DNA of 64,000 nt from an uncultured Clostridium sp. (GCA_900548455.1 URKQ01000018.1:1-64000); one strand, 5' to 3'; shown: positions 25,776 to 35,816, counted from the stretch's first letter. Numbers and translations are program-made. The notes: generated by a model from the sequence alone, not told the origin.

Positions 25776-27833
25776 TTATAATTTGAATTTTTTAACCATA
25801 TTGCTTAAATCAGAAGAAACTTCTTTTTCGTTTGAAACAAGAATTTCAACATCTTTTACAACAGTAGAAAGAGAATCTATATTACAACTTATAGTTCCAC
25901 CATTCTCAGCTGTATTTTGAGCAGAAATAGCGATGCTTTGAATAGCTTCACCAACTTCGCTTATAATTTTTTCAATACTATCTGTCATAGTAGCAATTTT
26001 AGTAGAAATCATTTCAATTGTATTTGCGTCATCTCCATATTGTTTAGCTACACCTACAAACATTTCATAGTCTGGTTCAACTGTTCCGTTTACAAATTGT
26101 AGCATTTGCTTTGAATCTCTAGTTAAATTATCAAATGCTCCTTGAACTTTATCTACAGTTTCTTTTATTTCTTCCACAGCAGAAGTAGTTTCACTAGCTA
26201 GATTTCTAATTTCATTAGCTACTACAGCGAATCCTTTTCCTTGTTCACCAGCTCTAGCTGCTTCTATAGCAGCATTTAAAGATAGAAGGTTAACTTGTTT
26301 TGCAATTTCAGAAATAGTTTCTGCCATAGCTCCAATAGATTTTACAACTTTGGCATATTCTATACTTTTATTTAAGTTTTCTTCGTACTCTGTTACTAAA
26401 CTTCCAGCTTTTTCGTAAGATTTAGTACTAGCTTTTTCAATTTCAGAAGCTCTATCCTTTATATCGTTAGACATAGACAGACCTTTATTGGCTTCTTGAA
26501 CTAGATATGAAACAGAGGCGTTAACTTCTTCGATAGAAGCATTTACTTCTTCAGTAGCAGCACTTGAACTCATCATATCTCCATTTATTACCTTGATAGC
26601 TTCTTCTATTTTTTCATAGTTTTCTGCTAATCGAACAGTTGCATCCTGTAATTTTTCACTTGTATTGTTAACTTTATTAGAATCATTAGCAATGTTAGAA
26701 ATTATAGTCTTATTCTCTTGAAGCATATCATTTAATGCATTGCTCATCTGTCCAAGTTCATCGTCTGATTTAATATCTAAACTATCAATTGAAAAATCAC
26801 CTTTTGCTAATGTTAAAGCAAATTCATGAACTTTTTTAATGCTATTTGTAAGGTTCCTAACTTGAACTACAATTACTATGATTGTAACCACAATTGCTAG
26901 TACACTTACAATGATTAGTTTGTTTAATAAAGCCATTAAAGGAGCATTCATTTCGTTTTCTGGCATACTAATTACTAATTTCCATCCTAGGTTATCTAAG
27001 GTAGTAAAGTGACTGTGACTAGTATGGCCATTGTGTTTATAAGTACCTATTCCTTTTTCATTTTCTAGAATTTGTTTTCCTAAATCGGCAACGGATTTAT
27101 TTTCATCTTCTGTTATTTTCATCTTTAGTATCTTTGTAGGATCATCTTGATTGGTTATATAATATCCATCTCCAGTAAGAAGAGTTGCTTTACCTGTTTC
27201 ACCTATTTGTAAATCACTGATTAACTGTTGGATTGAAGTTATATTTATATCTACTGTAACAACTCCAATAAATTTATTGTCAGAATTATACATAGGTACG
27301 GTACAAGATGACATTGTTGAGTTTGACGTTTCATCAAAGTAAGGAGTTGATATTACAGCGGCCTTATTTCCACCTAAAGCATTTTTATACCAATCATATT
27401 TGAAATAATCATACTCAGCATTACTATATTCATATGTAGTTTTCGCGGTACTTCCATCTTTAACAATATAAGGACCTACATACTTCTCGTTAGCATTATA
27501 TTCATAAGGTTCAAACCAGATGCCACTTCCCATTATTAAATCACTTTCAAAGATATCTTTCTTTAAGATTTCTTCGTAATCGGATAGTTGAGCATCTTTA
27601 TATGTTACTTCAACTGTTTTGGCTATTTGAGTAGCAATAGTTGATACTTTATCAATTTTTAACTGGATTGCATTTACTTCAGATTGTAACTTTGTTTCCA
27701 TATTACTGCTAATAATGTTTTGAAAAGTTGATTTACTGCTAGAATAACTAATAAAAGTTGATACAGTCATTGCAGCAAGTATTACTGGAAGTAAAACAGA
27801 TAGTAATTTTGTGCTTATTTTTTTTATTTTCAT
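25776..27833 (-). CDS. Methyl-accepting chemotaxis protein with dCache sensor
   Basis: The 685-residue chemoreceptor has a first membrane segment (about 7-29), an extracellular dCache-type ligand domain (about 30-285, with WFEPYEYNANEKYVGPY), a second membrane segment (about 290-312), HAMP (about 315-370) and a signalling domain whose tip reads QVNLLSLNAAIEAARAGEQG. It relays attractant binding to CheA/CheW. The start at 27833 has AAAGGGGG seven bases upstream. A TAAA (27884-27881), 16-base gap and GTCGATTT (27864-27857) could be a sigma-D-like motility promoter. The ligand is unknown. Confidence 0.9.
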   Translation of the reverse strand: MKIKKISTKLLSVLLPVILAAMTVSTFISYSSSKSTFQNIISSNMETKLQSEVNAIQLKIDKVSTIATQIAKTVEVTYKDAQLSDYEEILKKDIFESDLIMGSGIWFEPYEYNANEKYVGPYIVKDGSTAKTTYEYSNAEYDYFKYDWYKNALGGNKAAVISTPYFDETSNSTMSSCTVPMYNSDNKFIGVVTVDINITSIQQLISDLQIGETGKATLLTGDGYYITNQDDPTKILKMKITEDENKSVADLGKQILENEKGIGTYKHNGHTSHSHFTTLDNLGWKLVISMPENEMNAPLMALLNKLIIVSVLAIVVTIIVIVVQVRNLTNSIKKVHEFALTLAKGDFSIDSLDIKSDDELGQMSNALNDMLQENKTIISNIANDSNKVNNTSEKLQDATVRLAENYEKIEEAIKVINGDMMSSSAATEEVNASIEEVNASVSYLVQEANKGLSMSNDIKDRASEIEKASTKSYEKAGSLVTEYEENLNKSIEYAKVVKSIGAMAETISEIAKQVNLLSLNAAIEAARAGEQGKGFAVVANEIRNLASETTSAVEEIKETVDKVQGAFDNLTRDSKQMLQFVNGTVEPDYEMFVGVAKQYGDDANTIEMISTKIATMTDSIEKIISEVGEAIQSIAISAQNTAENGGTISCNIDSLSTVVKDVEILVSNEKEVSSDLSNMVKKFKL

Positions 27834-27914
27834 AAATAAACCCCCTTTATCGTTTAAAATCGACACAGTTCCTTAAAAACTTTATAGTATTTAGAAAAAA
27901 ATATTAAATATAAT

Positions 27915-27961
27915 AAAAGATAGCAACTTATGCAAAGTATACAAATAAGTTGCTATCTTTT
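27915..27961. terminator. 17-bp hairpin between divergent genes
   Basis: A perfect 17-bp stem (27915-27931 with 27945-27961) with a 13-base loop, T-rich on both sides, stands between the divergent chemoreceptor and SulP genes. It lies upstream of the clear SulP promoter, so it is not in that leader. It looks like a bidirectional terminator without an obvious gene to terminate. Confidence 0.6.
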
Positions 27962-28000
27962 ATATCAAAAGTATAAAAATTAATAAAGTGTGTACTAAAT

Positions 28001-28029
28001 TTGACAAAAAAATGAACGAAGAGTAAAAT
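28001..28029 (+). promoter_or_regulatory. SigA-type promoter of the SulP gene
   Basis: TTGACA (28001-28006), a 17-base spacer and TAAAAT (28024-28029) form a near-consensus vegetative promoter 55 bases before the SulP start. Confidence 0.75.
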
Positions 28030-28083
28030 AGGAGTTGCGACTTTATTGTAAGAAAAGTAATAATATGTAAAGGATGGATTAAT

Positions 28084-29733
28084 ATGATGCCTAAATTTTT
28101 TGAAATGGTGAGAAGTAAGGAGATTAAGAAGGAACAATTAATAAAAGACATTATGTCAGGAATAATTGTAGCAATAATAGCCCTTCCACTTTCAATAGCA
28201 CTTGCAATTGCCTCGGGAGTGTCACCTGAGAGGGGACTTATTACGGCAATTGTGGCTGGATTTATTATTTCTTTTTTTGGAGGAAGTAAGGTTCAAATTG
28301 GTGGTCCCACAGCTGCTTTTGTTATAATAATATATGGTATAATTCAAAGTTACGGAATGAACGGACTAATAGTAGCTACCATAATGGCAGGAGTTATGTT
28401 AATACTTATGGGGGTTTTGAAATTAGGAGGCCTCATTAAATATGTTCCAAGTACAATTACAGTTGGATTTACAAGTGGAATAGCTGTAACTCTTTTAGTT
28501 ACGCAATTAAAGGATTTATTTGGACTTACGATTGAAAATGTTCCAGCAGAGTTTTTCCCTAAAATTCAATGTTATATAGCAAATATAAGTACAGTAAATT
28601 TAGTATCATTGCTATTAGGAGTAGGATGTATATTAATTATGATTGGATGGAGTAAAATAAATAAAACAATTCCCAGCTCAATCATTGCGTTAATAATTTC
28701 AACATTAATAGTACAAGTTTTCAACTTACCGGTTGATACAATTGGAAGTAGATTTTTGAATCTATCTTCAGCAATTCCAAAACCAACGATTCCGGTTATA
28801 GATATGCAAACAATTATAGTTTTAATTAAACCAGCATTTACCATTGCTATTTTAGCAGCTATAGAATCACTTTTATCTGCAGTAGTAGCAGATGGAATGA
28901 TAGATGATAGTCATAATTCTAATATGGAATTAATAGCACAAGGATTAGGAAATATTGGCTCAGCCTTATTTGGAGGTATTCCTGCTACAGGAGCTATTGC
29001 TAGAACGGCTGCAAATGTTAAAAATGGTGGGAAAAGTCCTATTTCGGGAATGGTTCATGCAGTAACATTATTACTTATAATGTCTTTACTTATGCCATTA
29101 GCTAAGATGATTCCAATGACAACTTTAGCAGCTATTTTAATTGTGGTAGCTTATAATATGGGAGAATGGTCAACTTTTAAAAAACTTCTTAAAGCACCAA
29201 AGAGTGATGTAATAGTATTAATTTTAACTTTTGTACTAACGGTAGTTTTTGATTTGGTAGTTGCAATTAAAATTGGTATGGTAATAGCTATGTTTTTATG
29301 GATAAGAAGACTAGCTAATACTACTGAAATTAAAAGAAATACTTGTAAAGATGTAATGGACAAGGAGAGCGGAGAGGTAATAGCAATAAATTCTAAGGAC
29401 ATATTAACATATGAAGTTAATGGACCATTTTTCTTTGGAGTAGTTCAAGAATTTATAAATAAAATTAGTACTATAAATACTTCAGCTCAAGTTATCTTGT
29501 TAGATATGAGACATGTACAAGCTATGGATGTTAGTGCAATTTCAGCACTAGATAAATTGTATGTGTTTTGCAAAAAACATAATATAGAATTAATTTTAGT
29601 AAATATTCAAAAGCAACCATATAAGGCTCTTAAGAAGATAAATTTTGCTGATAAGTTAGAAGAATTAGTTTTTGATAGTAAATTTGAGGGAATTAAAGCT
29701 GCTAATGAATACATAAAAGAAAAGGCTGTTTAA
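28084..29733 (+). CDS. SulP family anion permease with STAS domain
   Basis: The 549-residue protein has about 10-12 hydrophobic segments of the SulP/SLC26 fold, with GGPTAAF early and GGIPATGAIARTAANVKNGGKSPISG in the core, and a cytoplasmic C-terminal STAS domain (about 440-545, with LLDMRHVQAMDVSAISAL). Members carry sulfate, bicarbonate or dicarboxylates, so the substrate is open. It is a single-gene unit with its own promoter and a strong shared terminator. Confidence 0.9.
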   Translation: MMPKFFEMVRSKEIKKEQLIKDIMSGIIVAIIALPLSIALAIASGVSPERGLITAIVAGFIISFFGGSKVQIGGPTAAFVIIIYGIIQSYGMNGLIVATIMAGVMLILMGVLKLGGLIKYVPSTITVGFTSGIAVTLLVTQLKDLFGLTIENVPAEFFPKIQCYIANISTVNLVSLLLGVGCILIMIGWSKINKTIPSSIIALIISTLIVQVFNLPVDTIGSRFLNLSSAIPKPTIPVIDMQTIIVLIKPAFTIAILAAIESLLSAVVADGMIDDSHNSNMELIAQGLGNIGSALFGGIPATGAIARTAANVKNGGKSPISGMVHAVTLLLIMSLLMPLAKMIPMTTLAAILIVVAYNMGEWSTFKKLLKAPKSDVIVLILTFVLTVVFDLVVAIKIGMVIAMFLWIRRLANTTEIKRNTCKDVMDKESGEVIAINSKDILTYEVNGPFFFGVVQEFINKISTINTSAQVILLDMRHVQAMDVSAISALDKLYVFCKKHNIELILVNIQKQPYKALKKINFADKLEELVFDSKFEGIKAANEYIKEKAV

Positions 29734-29737
29734 CACG

Positions 29738-29788
29738 ACTAAAAGGGGATGTTCAACTAAGTAATTTAGTGGAACATCCCCTTTTAGT
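29738..29788. terminator. Bidirectional terminator between SulP and MocR genes
   Basis: A perfect 17-bp stem (29738-29754 with 29772-29788) lies between convergent genes; its right arm abuts the stop codon of the minus-strand regulator. Confidence 0.85.
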
Positions 29789-31317
29789 TATATTAGTGGA
29801 CTTATATACGTATTTTTTTTAGATAGGCTATATAATTTAAGAATACAATTTTTTATTATATTAATACCACGTTTAATTTCTTCATCATTAGTAGCTGCAT
29901 AACTAATTCTAATTGCATTATCTTTGTTTTTATCCTTATTAACATAAAAGACGTTGCAAGGAACTAATAAGACATCTTGCTTTGCACATTCCTGATATAA
30001 TTTTGTGGATGAAACACCTTTTGGAAGGGTTATCCAAAAATTTAATCCCCCTCTAGGATTAGTAAAAGAAATTCCTAGGCTTTTTAAATCGTTTAATTCA
30101 TTTAGCATTAAATCATATTTGTTTTTATATATATTACGCATATATTTTAAATGCTCTTCCCAATGACCATTTTTGAAATAAAGTTGAAGAGCTCTTTGAA
30201 TTAATCCTGAAGAGGAAATGTCAGTTGTGTGTTTTGCTGCTAATAAACCTTCTATTAAGTTATTTGGAGATATTAAAAAACCAATTCTTAGTCCAGGCAT
30301 TAATAGCTTAGAAAAGCTTTTAATATAAATTACCCTATCGCTATAATCTAGTGATTTAAGAGTAGAAGTTTTTAAATCATTATCATAGCATAATCCAGAC
30401 AGAGAATCATCTTCTACAATATATATGTTATATTTTTCAGCTAAAGATAAAAGTTTTTTTAGCTTGTCTGTAGAGTAAGTGATGGTAGTTGGGTTTTGAA
30501 ATTGAGTCATAACATATATTAGTTTAGGTTTATAAGTTAAGATACTTGATTCTAGCATATCAATATTGATTCCATCGCTCTCCATTGGAATGCCAATTAT
30601 ATTTGCTCCTCTAGACTTAAAAACTGCAGTAGCACCTGTGTAGGTTGGATTTTCTGTAATTACGTAGTCACCACTGTTTAATAAGGATTTACCTATTATA
30701 TCAATGCCTTGTTGAGCACCTGATACAATTTGTACGCATTCAGGAGTTGCATTAATACCACTTTCTCTTAAAAAATAATCACAAAGAGATTCTCGAAGGG
30801 GACCATATCCATTGCTTTCTTGATATCCAAAAGCATAGCCCTTATCTCTATCCATAACTTCATTTAAAGCTTCTTTAAAGGCTTCAAAGGGAAATATACT
30901 AGGATCAGGTGTGGCACTTGCAAAATTAATTGTTGAAGAAGTAATTTCTATTTGACCATTAGACATTAACTTGAAGTTTTCTTGATATTCTTCATAATCA
31001 CTTTGTGAAGTTAGTTTAGGATCCTTTAAAAGTTCATCTTTTGTAGATTGATAATTTGAGTATAATGTTTCTTGTTCAGCAACATAATACCCACTGCCTG
31101 TTATAGCGTTAACAAGACCGTTATTTTCTAGTAATTTATATGCATTAACAATAGTTACATTATTTACATTTAAGGTATTTGCTAGTTTTCTAATGGGAGG
31201 TAATTTATCACCAGTATTAAGAATTCCAGATTTAATAAATTCCTCTATATGTTGAGATACTTGCAGATACATAGGTACAGCAGAGTCTTTGTTTAATTCT
31301 ATATTTAAAAATGACAT
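29788..31317 (-). CDS. MocR-family GntR regulator with aminotransferase domain
   Basis: The 509-residue protein joins a GntR winged helix (about 10-80, with GDKLPPIRKLANTLNVNNVTIVNAYKLLE) to a fold-type I aminotransferase domain (about 130-495). The PLP-binding Lys is K337 in SFSK, followed by the typical LLMPGLRIGF. Such proteins use PLP adducts as effectors, often to control PLP, GABA or amino-acid genes. The target here is not evident; no pdx gene is adjacent. AAGGAGTAG precedes the start. Confidence 0.9.
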   Translation of the reverse strand: MSFLNIELNKDSAVPMYLQVSQHIEEFIKSGILNTGDKLPPIRKLANTLNVNNVTIVNAYKLLENNGLVNAITGSGYYVAEQETLYSNYQSTKDELLKDPKLTSQSDYEEYQENFKLMSNGQIEITSSTINFASATPDPSIFPFEAFKEALNEVMDRDKGYAFGYQESNGYGPLRESLCDYFLRESGINATPECVQIVSGAQQGIDIIGKSLLNSGDYVITENPTYTGATAVFKSRGANIIGIPMESDGINIDMLESSILTYKPKLIYVMTQFQNPTTITYSTDKLKKLLSLAEKYNIYIVEDDSLSGLCYDNDLKTSTLKSLDYSDRVIYIKSFSKLLMPGLRIGFLISPNNLIEGLLAAKHTTDISSSGLIQRALQLYFKNGHWEEHLKYMRNIYKNKYDLMLNELNDLKSLGISFTNPRGGLNFWITLPKGVSSTKLYQECAKQDVLLVPCNVFYVNKDKNKDNAIRISYAATNDEEIKRGINIIKNCILKLYSLSKKNTYISPLI

Positions 31318-31386
31318 TAAACTACTCCTTTCTAATTATTGTAACGATACAATCATTATACAGCTAGTTTCTTTAAAAGTAAACTT

Positions 31387-31434
31387 AAACAAGGGCCTGT
31401 TGGACTAAACAATTAGTGCAACAGACCCTTGTTT
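31387..31434 (-). terminator. Terminator of the deacetylase gene
   Basis: A 16-bp stem with one G-U type position (31387-31402 with 31419-31434) lies just past the stop codon of the minus-strand deacetylase gene. Confidence 0.75.
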
Positions 31435-31450
31435 AAAAATATAGAGAATT

Positions 31451-32344
31451 TTAAGGAAGTAATTCGAATTCATAACCTTGGGCTTTTGCTTCCTTTATTA
31501 CAGAATCAAGGATTTCTGTATTTGTTTTAGAAACGGCATGGATTAACATTATACATCCATTGTGCAATCCGTTTAAAATGGTGTCTTTAGCTTTTGCTGG
31601 ATCAGGTTGTTTATTAACATCCCAATCGTAATAGGCAAAACTCCAAAATACAGTTTTGTAACCTAAATTCTTTGTCATTGCTAGAGATTTTTGAGAATAC
31701 TCTCCCATTGGAGGTCTAAAATATAATGGGATATCTTGGCCAGTGATTTCTTTATATTTGTTTTCTACATCTGTAAACTCATTTAAAAATTTCTCTTCAT
31801 TATTTGATACATCAGGCATTGAAGGATGGTGGTTGGTGTGATTTCCAACAATATGTCCTTCGTCAACCATTCTTTTAATTATTTCAGGGTTATCCTTTAA
31901 GTAAGGAGAAGTTACAAAGAATATTGCTTTTACATCATTTTCTTTTAATGTATCGAGTATTTTAGGAGTATAACCATTTTCGTATCCTTCATCAAAAGTT
32001 AAATATAAGACTTTTTTATTAGTGTCGCCTACATAATGAGCATCATAGTCATTTAAATTAAAAGAAAGCTTGTTATTAATTTCAGGAGTTAAGTGCTCTT
32101 TGTTTGGCTTAAACCACCAAGCAATTTTTTCATTACTTAAATTACTTGTGTCAATTTTTACAGGAGATGAATTAGAATCATCTTCAGTACATATTGTTGA
32201 AACTTCTTCATTAAATGTATGGCTGGTTTTGTTAATATCATTGAGAGATATATCATATACGGTTTTATGTTGACAGCCCCCAATAACAATTGTGGATACT
32301 ATAGAAAGAAATGCTGTAATGAATTTTAAAAATTTTTTATGCAT
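31451..32344 (-). CDS. PdaA-like polysaccharide deacetylase lipoprotein
   Basis: The 297-residue exported enzyme has a lipoprotein signal with lipobox IGGC (Cys24) and an NodB-type deacetylase domain (about 90-295). Motifs are LTFDEGYENGYTPKIL, VGNHTNHHPS with the metal His pair, and RPPMGEYS. The TFDEGY form is the one seen in PdaA-type peptidoglycan deacetylases, which make muramic delta-lactam in spore cortex, so that role is likely but not proven. ATG 32344 follows AAGGAGG; an upstream in-frame start at 32380 has no such site. Confidence 0.88.
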   Translation of the reverse strand: MHKKFLKFITAFLSIVSTIVIGGCQHKTVYDISLNDINKTSHTFNEEVSTICTEDDSNSSPVKIDTSNLSNEKIAWWFKPNKEHLTPEINNKLSFNLNDYDAHYVGDTNKKVLYLTFDEGYENGYTPKILDTLKENDVKAIFFVTSPYLKDNPEIIKRMVDEGHIVGNHTNHHPSMPDVSNNEEKFLNEFTDVENKYKEITGQDIPLYFRPPMGEYSQKSLAMTKNLGYKTVFWSFAYYDWDVNKQPDPAKAKDTILNGLHNGCIMLIHAVSKTNTEILDSVIKEAKAQGYEFELLP

Positions 32345-32586
32345 AGTATTCCTCCTTAAATCTATATTTTTATTGAACAATTTTTGCTAAATCGAAATTC
32401 TATAGAGATATAAATTATGAGTATATGTTTATTATGAACAATTATTGTGAAAATTATATATAAGTTTAAATGAAGAAAACATAAATTTAAGGCTAGATAA
32501 AAAAAAGTAATTTAGTATATAATAGTCTTAAACTATATTAAGATAGTAAAACTTTAATACGATTATTATGGTGGAGGAACAAAACA

Positions 32587-32892
32587 ATGGGTAAAAAAAA
32601 TTCTAAGAACAGTGAATTCTTAAATACTAATAGAGAATATTCATCTCCTAAAATATACGAGTTGTTATTAAAATTAGTTAATGATGACAGGGAAGATTTA
32701 GCAAAACAGGTTTTAAAGATTGATTATCTTTTAGAGTATACTAGTAATGCTGTTAAATATAGAGACTATGAAGAAGCAAAAGAATCATTAAATAAAGCTA
32801 AAGAAAGAATAGATATACTAAAAAGTGAAAAAGTTGATGTTGAATATTTAGAATATCTCTATGAAGGGATAAGAAAAAAGTGTAAACTATAG
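32587..32892 (+). CDS. Unknown 101-residue helical protein
   Basis: I do not recognise this protein. It is charged and predicted mostly helical (YEEAKESLNKAKERIDILKSEK), with a basic N-terminus and no membrane segment. GGTGGAGG precedes the ATG, and TATAAT at 32518-32523 may be its -10 box. It lies 50 bases before truA in the same direction and could be co-transcribed. Confidence 0.65.
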   Translation: MGKKNSKNSEFLNTNREYSSPKIYELLLKLVNDDREDLAKQVLKIDYLLEYTSNAVKYRDYEEAKESLNKAKERIDILKSEKVDVEYLEYLYEGIRKKCKL

Positions 32893-32942
32893 ATATTATG
32901 CAATAAATAAAAAATAAATACAAAGATATAAAGGGAGTTACT

Positions 32943-33683
32943 ATGAGAAATATTAAACTAGTAATGGAATACGACGGTAGCAGGTATAAGGGATGGCAGA
33001 AGCAAAAAGAAGATGTTCCTACAATTCAAGGAAAATTGGAAAAGGTTCTTTCAAAGATGGCAGGAGAAGAGATTCAGGTAATTGGATGTGGAAGAACAGA
33101 TACAGGAGTTCATGCAAAGAATTATGTGGCTAATTTTCATACAACATCTACAATGATAAACGAGGATATTAAAAATTATTTGAGTGAGTTTTTACCAGAA
33201 GATATAATTATCAAAGGTGTAGTAGATGCTAATGAAAGGTTTCATTCTAGATATAATGCTAAAGCCAAGACCTATGTGTATACTGTAGACAATGGTCATT
33301 ATAAAGATGTTTTTTTAAGAAAATATACAACATACATACCAGATAAACTTAACATAAATGCCATGATGGCAGCTGCAGACATCTTGATAGGGACACATGA
33401 TTTTCAAAGTTTTACTAGTTTAAAACAAGGGAAAAAGTCCACAGTAAGAACAATTAATTACATCGATATTAATGAGGATGGGAATTTTGTTAAGATAGAA
33501 GTTAATGGTGATGGATTTTTATTAAATATGGTAAGAATAATTGCTGGAACTCTTTTAGAAGTTGGAAAAAACAACTTAAAGCCTAGTGAAGTTGCAAGAA
33601 TATTAGAATCAAAAAAGAGATCAGAAGCAGGACCTATGGCAGATGCCCGTGGGTTGTGCTTAGAAGAAGTAGAATATAATTAA
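32943..33683 (+). CDS. truA: tRNA pseudouridine synthase A
   Basis: TruA makes pseudouridine at positions 38-40 of the tRNA anticodon arm. The catalytic Asp53 lies in GCGRTDTGVHA, and the substrate-binding FHSRYNAKAKTYVY and C-terminal GFLLNMVRI segments are present. The 246-residue length is normal. GGGAG precedes the ATG and a hairpin terminator follows. Confidence 0.95.
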   Translation: MRNIKLVMEYDGSRYKGWQKQKEDVPTIQGKLEKVLSKMAGEEIQVIGCGRTDTGVHAKNYVANFHTTSTMINEDIKNYLSEFLPEDIIIKGVVDANERFHSRYNAKAKTYVYTVDNGHYKDVFLRKYTTYIPDKLNINAMMAAADILIGTHDFQSFTSLKQGKKSTVRTINYIDINEDGNFVKIEVNGDGFLLNMVRIIAGTLLEVGKNNLKPSEVARILESKKRSEAGPMADARGLCLEEVEYN

Positions 33684-33693
33684 GGTAAGAGGT

Positions 33694-33730
33694 AAGAGGG
33701 ATATTACAGTTTTGTATATCCCTTTTACTT
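33694..33730 (+). terminator. Terminator after truA
   Basis: An 11-bp stem with one G-U pair (33694-33704 with 33716-33726) is followed by T-rich sequence. Confidence 0.65.
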
Positions 33731-33876
33731 TATTAAGTTTTTATTGGGCAACAGGGGTAGAGTTAACATAATTGTAAATAGATGCTATTATTGCAGAAGA
33801 AAGATAAATAAAATTGAAGATGAAAATTAATTATTTATAAAATGAAAAAAATTCCAAGTATACAAGGTCATTAATA

Positions 33877-33905
33877 TTGTAGTTTATTGGCTGATTAGGT
33901 ATAAT
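33877..33905 (+). promoter_or_regulatory. Promoter of the LacI-family gene
   Basis: TTGTAG (33877-33882), 17 bases, TATAAT (33900-33905), 41 bases before the start codon. Confidence 0.55.
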
Positions 33906-33945
33906 AAGGGCAGGGATTATCATTATATATATAGGAGGAGTCTTC

Positions 33946-34971
33946 ATGGGGGTTACAATTAAAGATATTGCTAAATTAGCACATGTATCAGCTACAACTG
34001 TTTCTAATGTTATTAATGGGAAGAATTCCAAAACAACGGAAGAGACAAAGCAGAGAATATTAGATTTGGTAAAGGAAATGGACTATAAACCAAATGCTAT
34101 GGCTAGAAGTCTAGTTAATGGAAAAACTAAATTACTAGGTTTAATATTGCCAGATATTTCAGAATCTTATTTTGCACAACTTGCTAGGTCAATAGAGGAA
34201 GCAGCCAGAAGATCAGGGTATAGTATTTTAGTATGTAGCACTTATAATGATTTAAAAAATGAACAAAAAGTAATTGATATTATGAGAGAGCATTGTGTTG
34301 ATGGGATAATTATTTCTTCTAGTTTAATTAAAGAAAACTGGCAATTTAAAGATGTTTTAAAAATAAAGTATCCAATAGTGACTTTAGGAAGAGATATTGC
34401 AGAGTATGAAGACGTTTGCAATGTATGCATGAACAATTATTCAAGTGGCTATGAGGCAACAAAGTATTTACTCGATTTAGGGCACAAAGATATAGGATTT
34501 ATTGCAGGTGAAGAATGGTCATCAATCACAAAAGATAGATTAAGTGGATATAAAAAAGCACTTAATGATTATAAAATTGATGTTGATGAAGAATTAATAT
34601 ACAATGGCAATTTTAACGTTGAAACAGGAATGAATGGTTTAGAAAGGCTATTAAGTAAAGATAGAAAAATTAGTGGAGTTGTGGCATGTAGTGATGTTAT
34701 AGCTTATGGAGTATATAAGTTTGCAATTAAACATAATATAAGTATTCCTGAAGATTTATCGATAGTAGGTATTGGGGATTTAAAATTTTCAGAAGTTGTT
34801 ACGCCAGCATTAACTACAGTTAAAGAACCAGTAGATGATATTGCGGAAACTGCAGTGAATATGCTTATTTCTATTATTACTAAAAAGCCAAGAGATAAGA
34901 ATGAATATGAATATGATTCAAAATTAATTGTAAGAGAAAGTACATGTTTGTGTAAAGAACGTATTATATAA
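33946..34971 (+). CDS. LacI-family transcriptional regulator
   Basis: The 341-residue repressor has the LacI helix-turn-helix at residues 3-25 (TIKDIAKLAHVSATTVSNVINGK), the hinge region, and a periplasmic-binding-like effector domain (about 60-335). The effector is probably a sugar or nucleoside, but nothing identifies it. It is not directly coupled to a sugar operon; the next gene, deoD, starts 143 bases later with its own promoter. GGAGGAG precedes the ATG. Confidence 0.9.
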   Translation: MGVTIKDIAKLAHVSATTVSNVINGKNSKTTEETKQRILDLVKEMDYKPNAMARSLVNGKTKLLGLILPDISESYFAQLARSIEEAARRSGYSILVCSTYNDLKNEQKVIDIMREHCVDGIIISSSLIKENWQFKDVLKIKYPIVTLGRDIAEYEDVCNVCMNNYSSGYEATKYLLDLGHKDIGFIAGEEWSSITKDRLSGYKKALNDYKIDVDEELIYNGNFNVETGMNGLERLLSKDRKISGVVACSDVIAYGVYKFAIKHNISIPEDLSIVGIGDLKFSEVVTPALTTVKEPVDDIAETAVNMLISIITKKPRDKNEYEYDSKLIVRESTCLCKERII

Positions 34972-34998
34972 GTTGCAATAAGGATTATTCATATATTA

Positions 34999-35027
34999 TT
35001 GATTTTGTGATAAACTAGGGATATATA
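34999..35027 (+). promoter_or_regulatory. Candidate promoter of deoD
   Basis: TTGATT (34999-35004), 17 bases, TATATA (35022-35027). No purine riboswitch is seen in the leader. Confidence 0.45.
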
Positions 35028-35114
35028 AATAGGGCATTTTTTGATTAAATTGAATTTTTGGAATATTATGAAATGACATTAAGAATTTATTGCAAAATTA
35101 AGGAGGTTTTTTAT

Positions 35115-35816
35115 ATGACGACACCACATAATGCAGCAAAGGTAGGAGATATTGCTGAAACAATACTTTTGCCAGGAGATCCTTTAAGAGCTAAATTTAT
35201 AGCTGAAACATATTTAGAAAGTCCTGTACTTTATAATACTGTAAGGGGAATGTATGGATACACAGGAACATATAAGGGAAAGAAGATATCAGTACAAGGG
35301 ACAGGAATGGGGATTCCGTCAATTGGAATTTATTCTTATGAGCTTATTCACTTCTATGGGTGTAAAAATTTAATTAGAGTAGGCTCAGCAGGTGGATATG
35401 GAAATCTTAAGGTAAGAGATATAGTTTTTGCCATGGGGGCATCTACAAATTCAAATTATGTAAATCAATTTAATTTACCAGGTACCTTTGCACCTATTGC
35501 TAGTTTTGACCTTTTAGAGAAAGCAGTAAAAGTTGCAAGAGAAAAGAAGATTGATTTTACAGTAGGAAATGTACTTTCATCAGATTGTTTTTATGGTGAT
35601 GGGGAAGATTTAATGGAAAGTAAGTGGAGCAAAATGGGGGTTTGTGCAGTAGAAATGGAAGCAGCTGCACTATACATGAATGCTGCTAGAGCAGGAGTAA
35701 ATGCACTAGCTATATTAACCATTTCAGATTGTCCATCAACAGGTGAAGGAACAACACCAGAAGAAAGACAAGAAACTTTTACAAAGATGATGGAAATAGC
35801 TTTAGAATTAGCTTAA
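35115..35816 (+). CDS. deoD: Purine nucleoside phosphorylase DeoD
   Basis: The 233-residue hexameric-type phosphorylase cleaves purine (deoxy)nucleosides with phosphate in nucleotide salvage. GTGMGIPS, RVGSAGGYG, the ribose-binding VEMEAAALY and the catalytic Asp in ISDCPSTGE are present. ATG 35115 has AGGAGG eight bases upstream; an upstream ATG at 35058 would add 19 unrelated residues and has no ribosome binding site. Confidence 0.94.
   Translation: MTTPHNAAKVGDIAETILLPGDPLRAKFIAETYLESPVLYNTVRGMYGYTGTYKGKKISVQGTGMGIPSIGIYSYELIHFYGCKNLIRVGSAGGYGNLKVRDIVFAMGASTNSNYVNQFNLPGTFAPIASFDLLEKAVKVAREKKIDFTVGNVLSSDCFYGDGEDLMESKWSKMGVCAVEMEAAALYMNAARAGVNALAILTISDCPSTGEGTTPEERQETFTKMMEIALELA

Noticed and set aside
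25711..25920. 69-codon plus-strand frame over the chemoreceptor 3' end
   Set aside because: It covers the terminator and the antisense of the signalling domain and has no start signals.
27834..27914. Cyclic di-GMP riboswitch in the chemoreceptor leader
   Set aside because: The region is too short and lacks the GEMM core sequences.
34972..35114. Purine riboswitch upstream of deoD
   Set aside because: The conserved junction and loop bases of the purine aptamer are absent.
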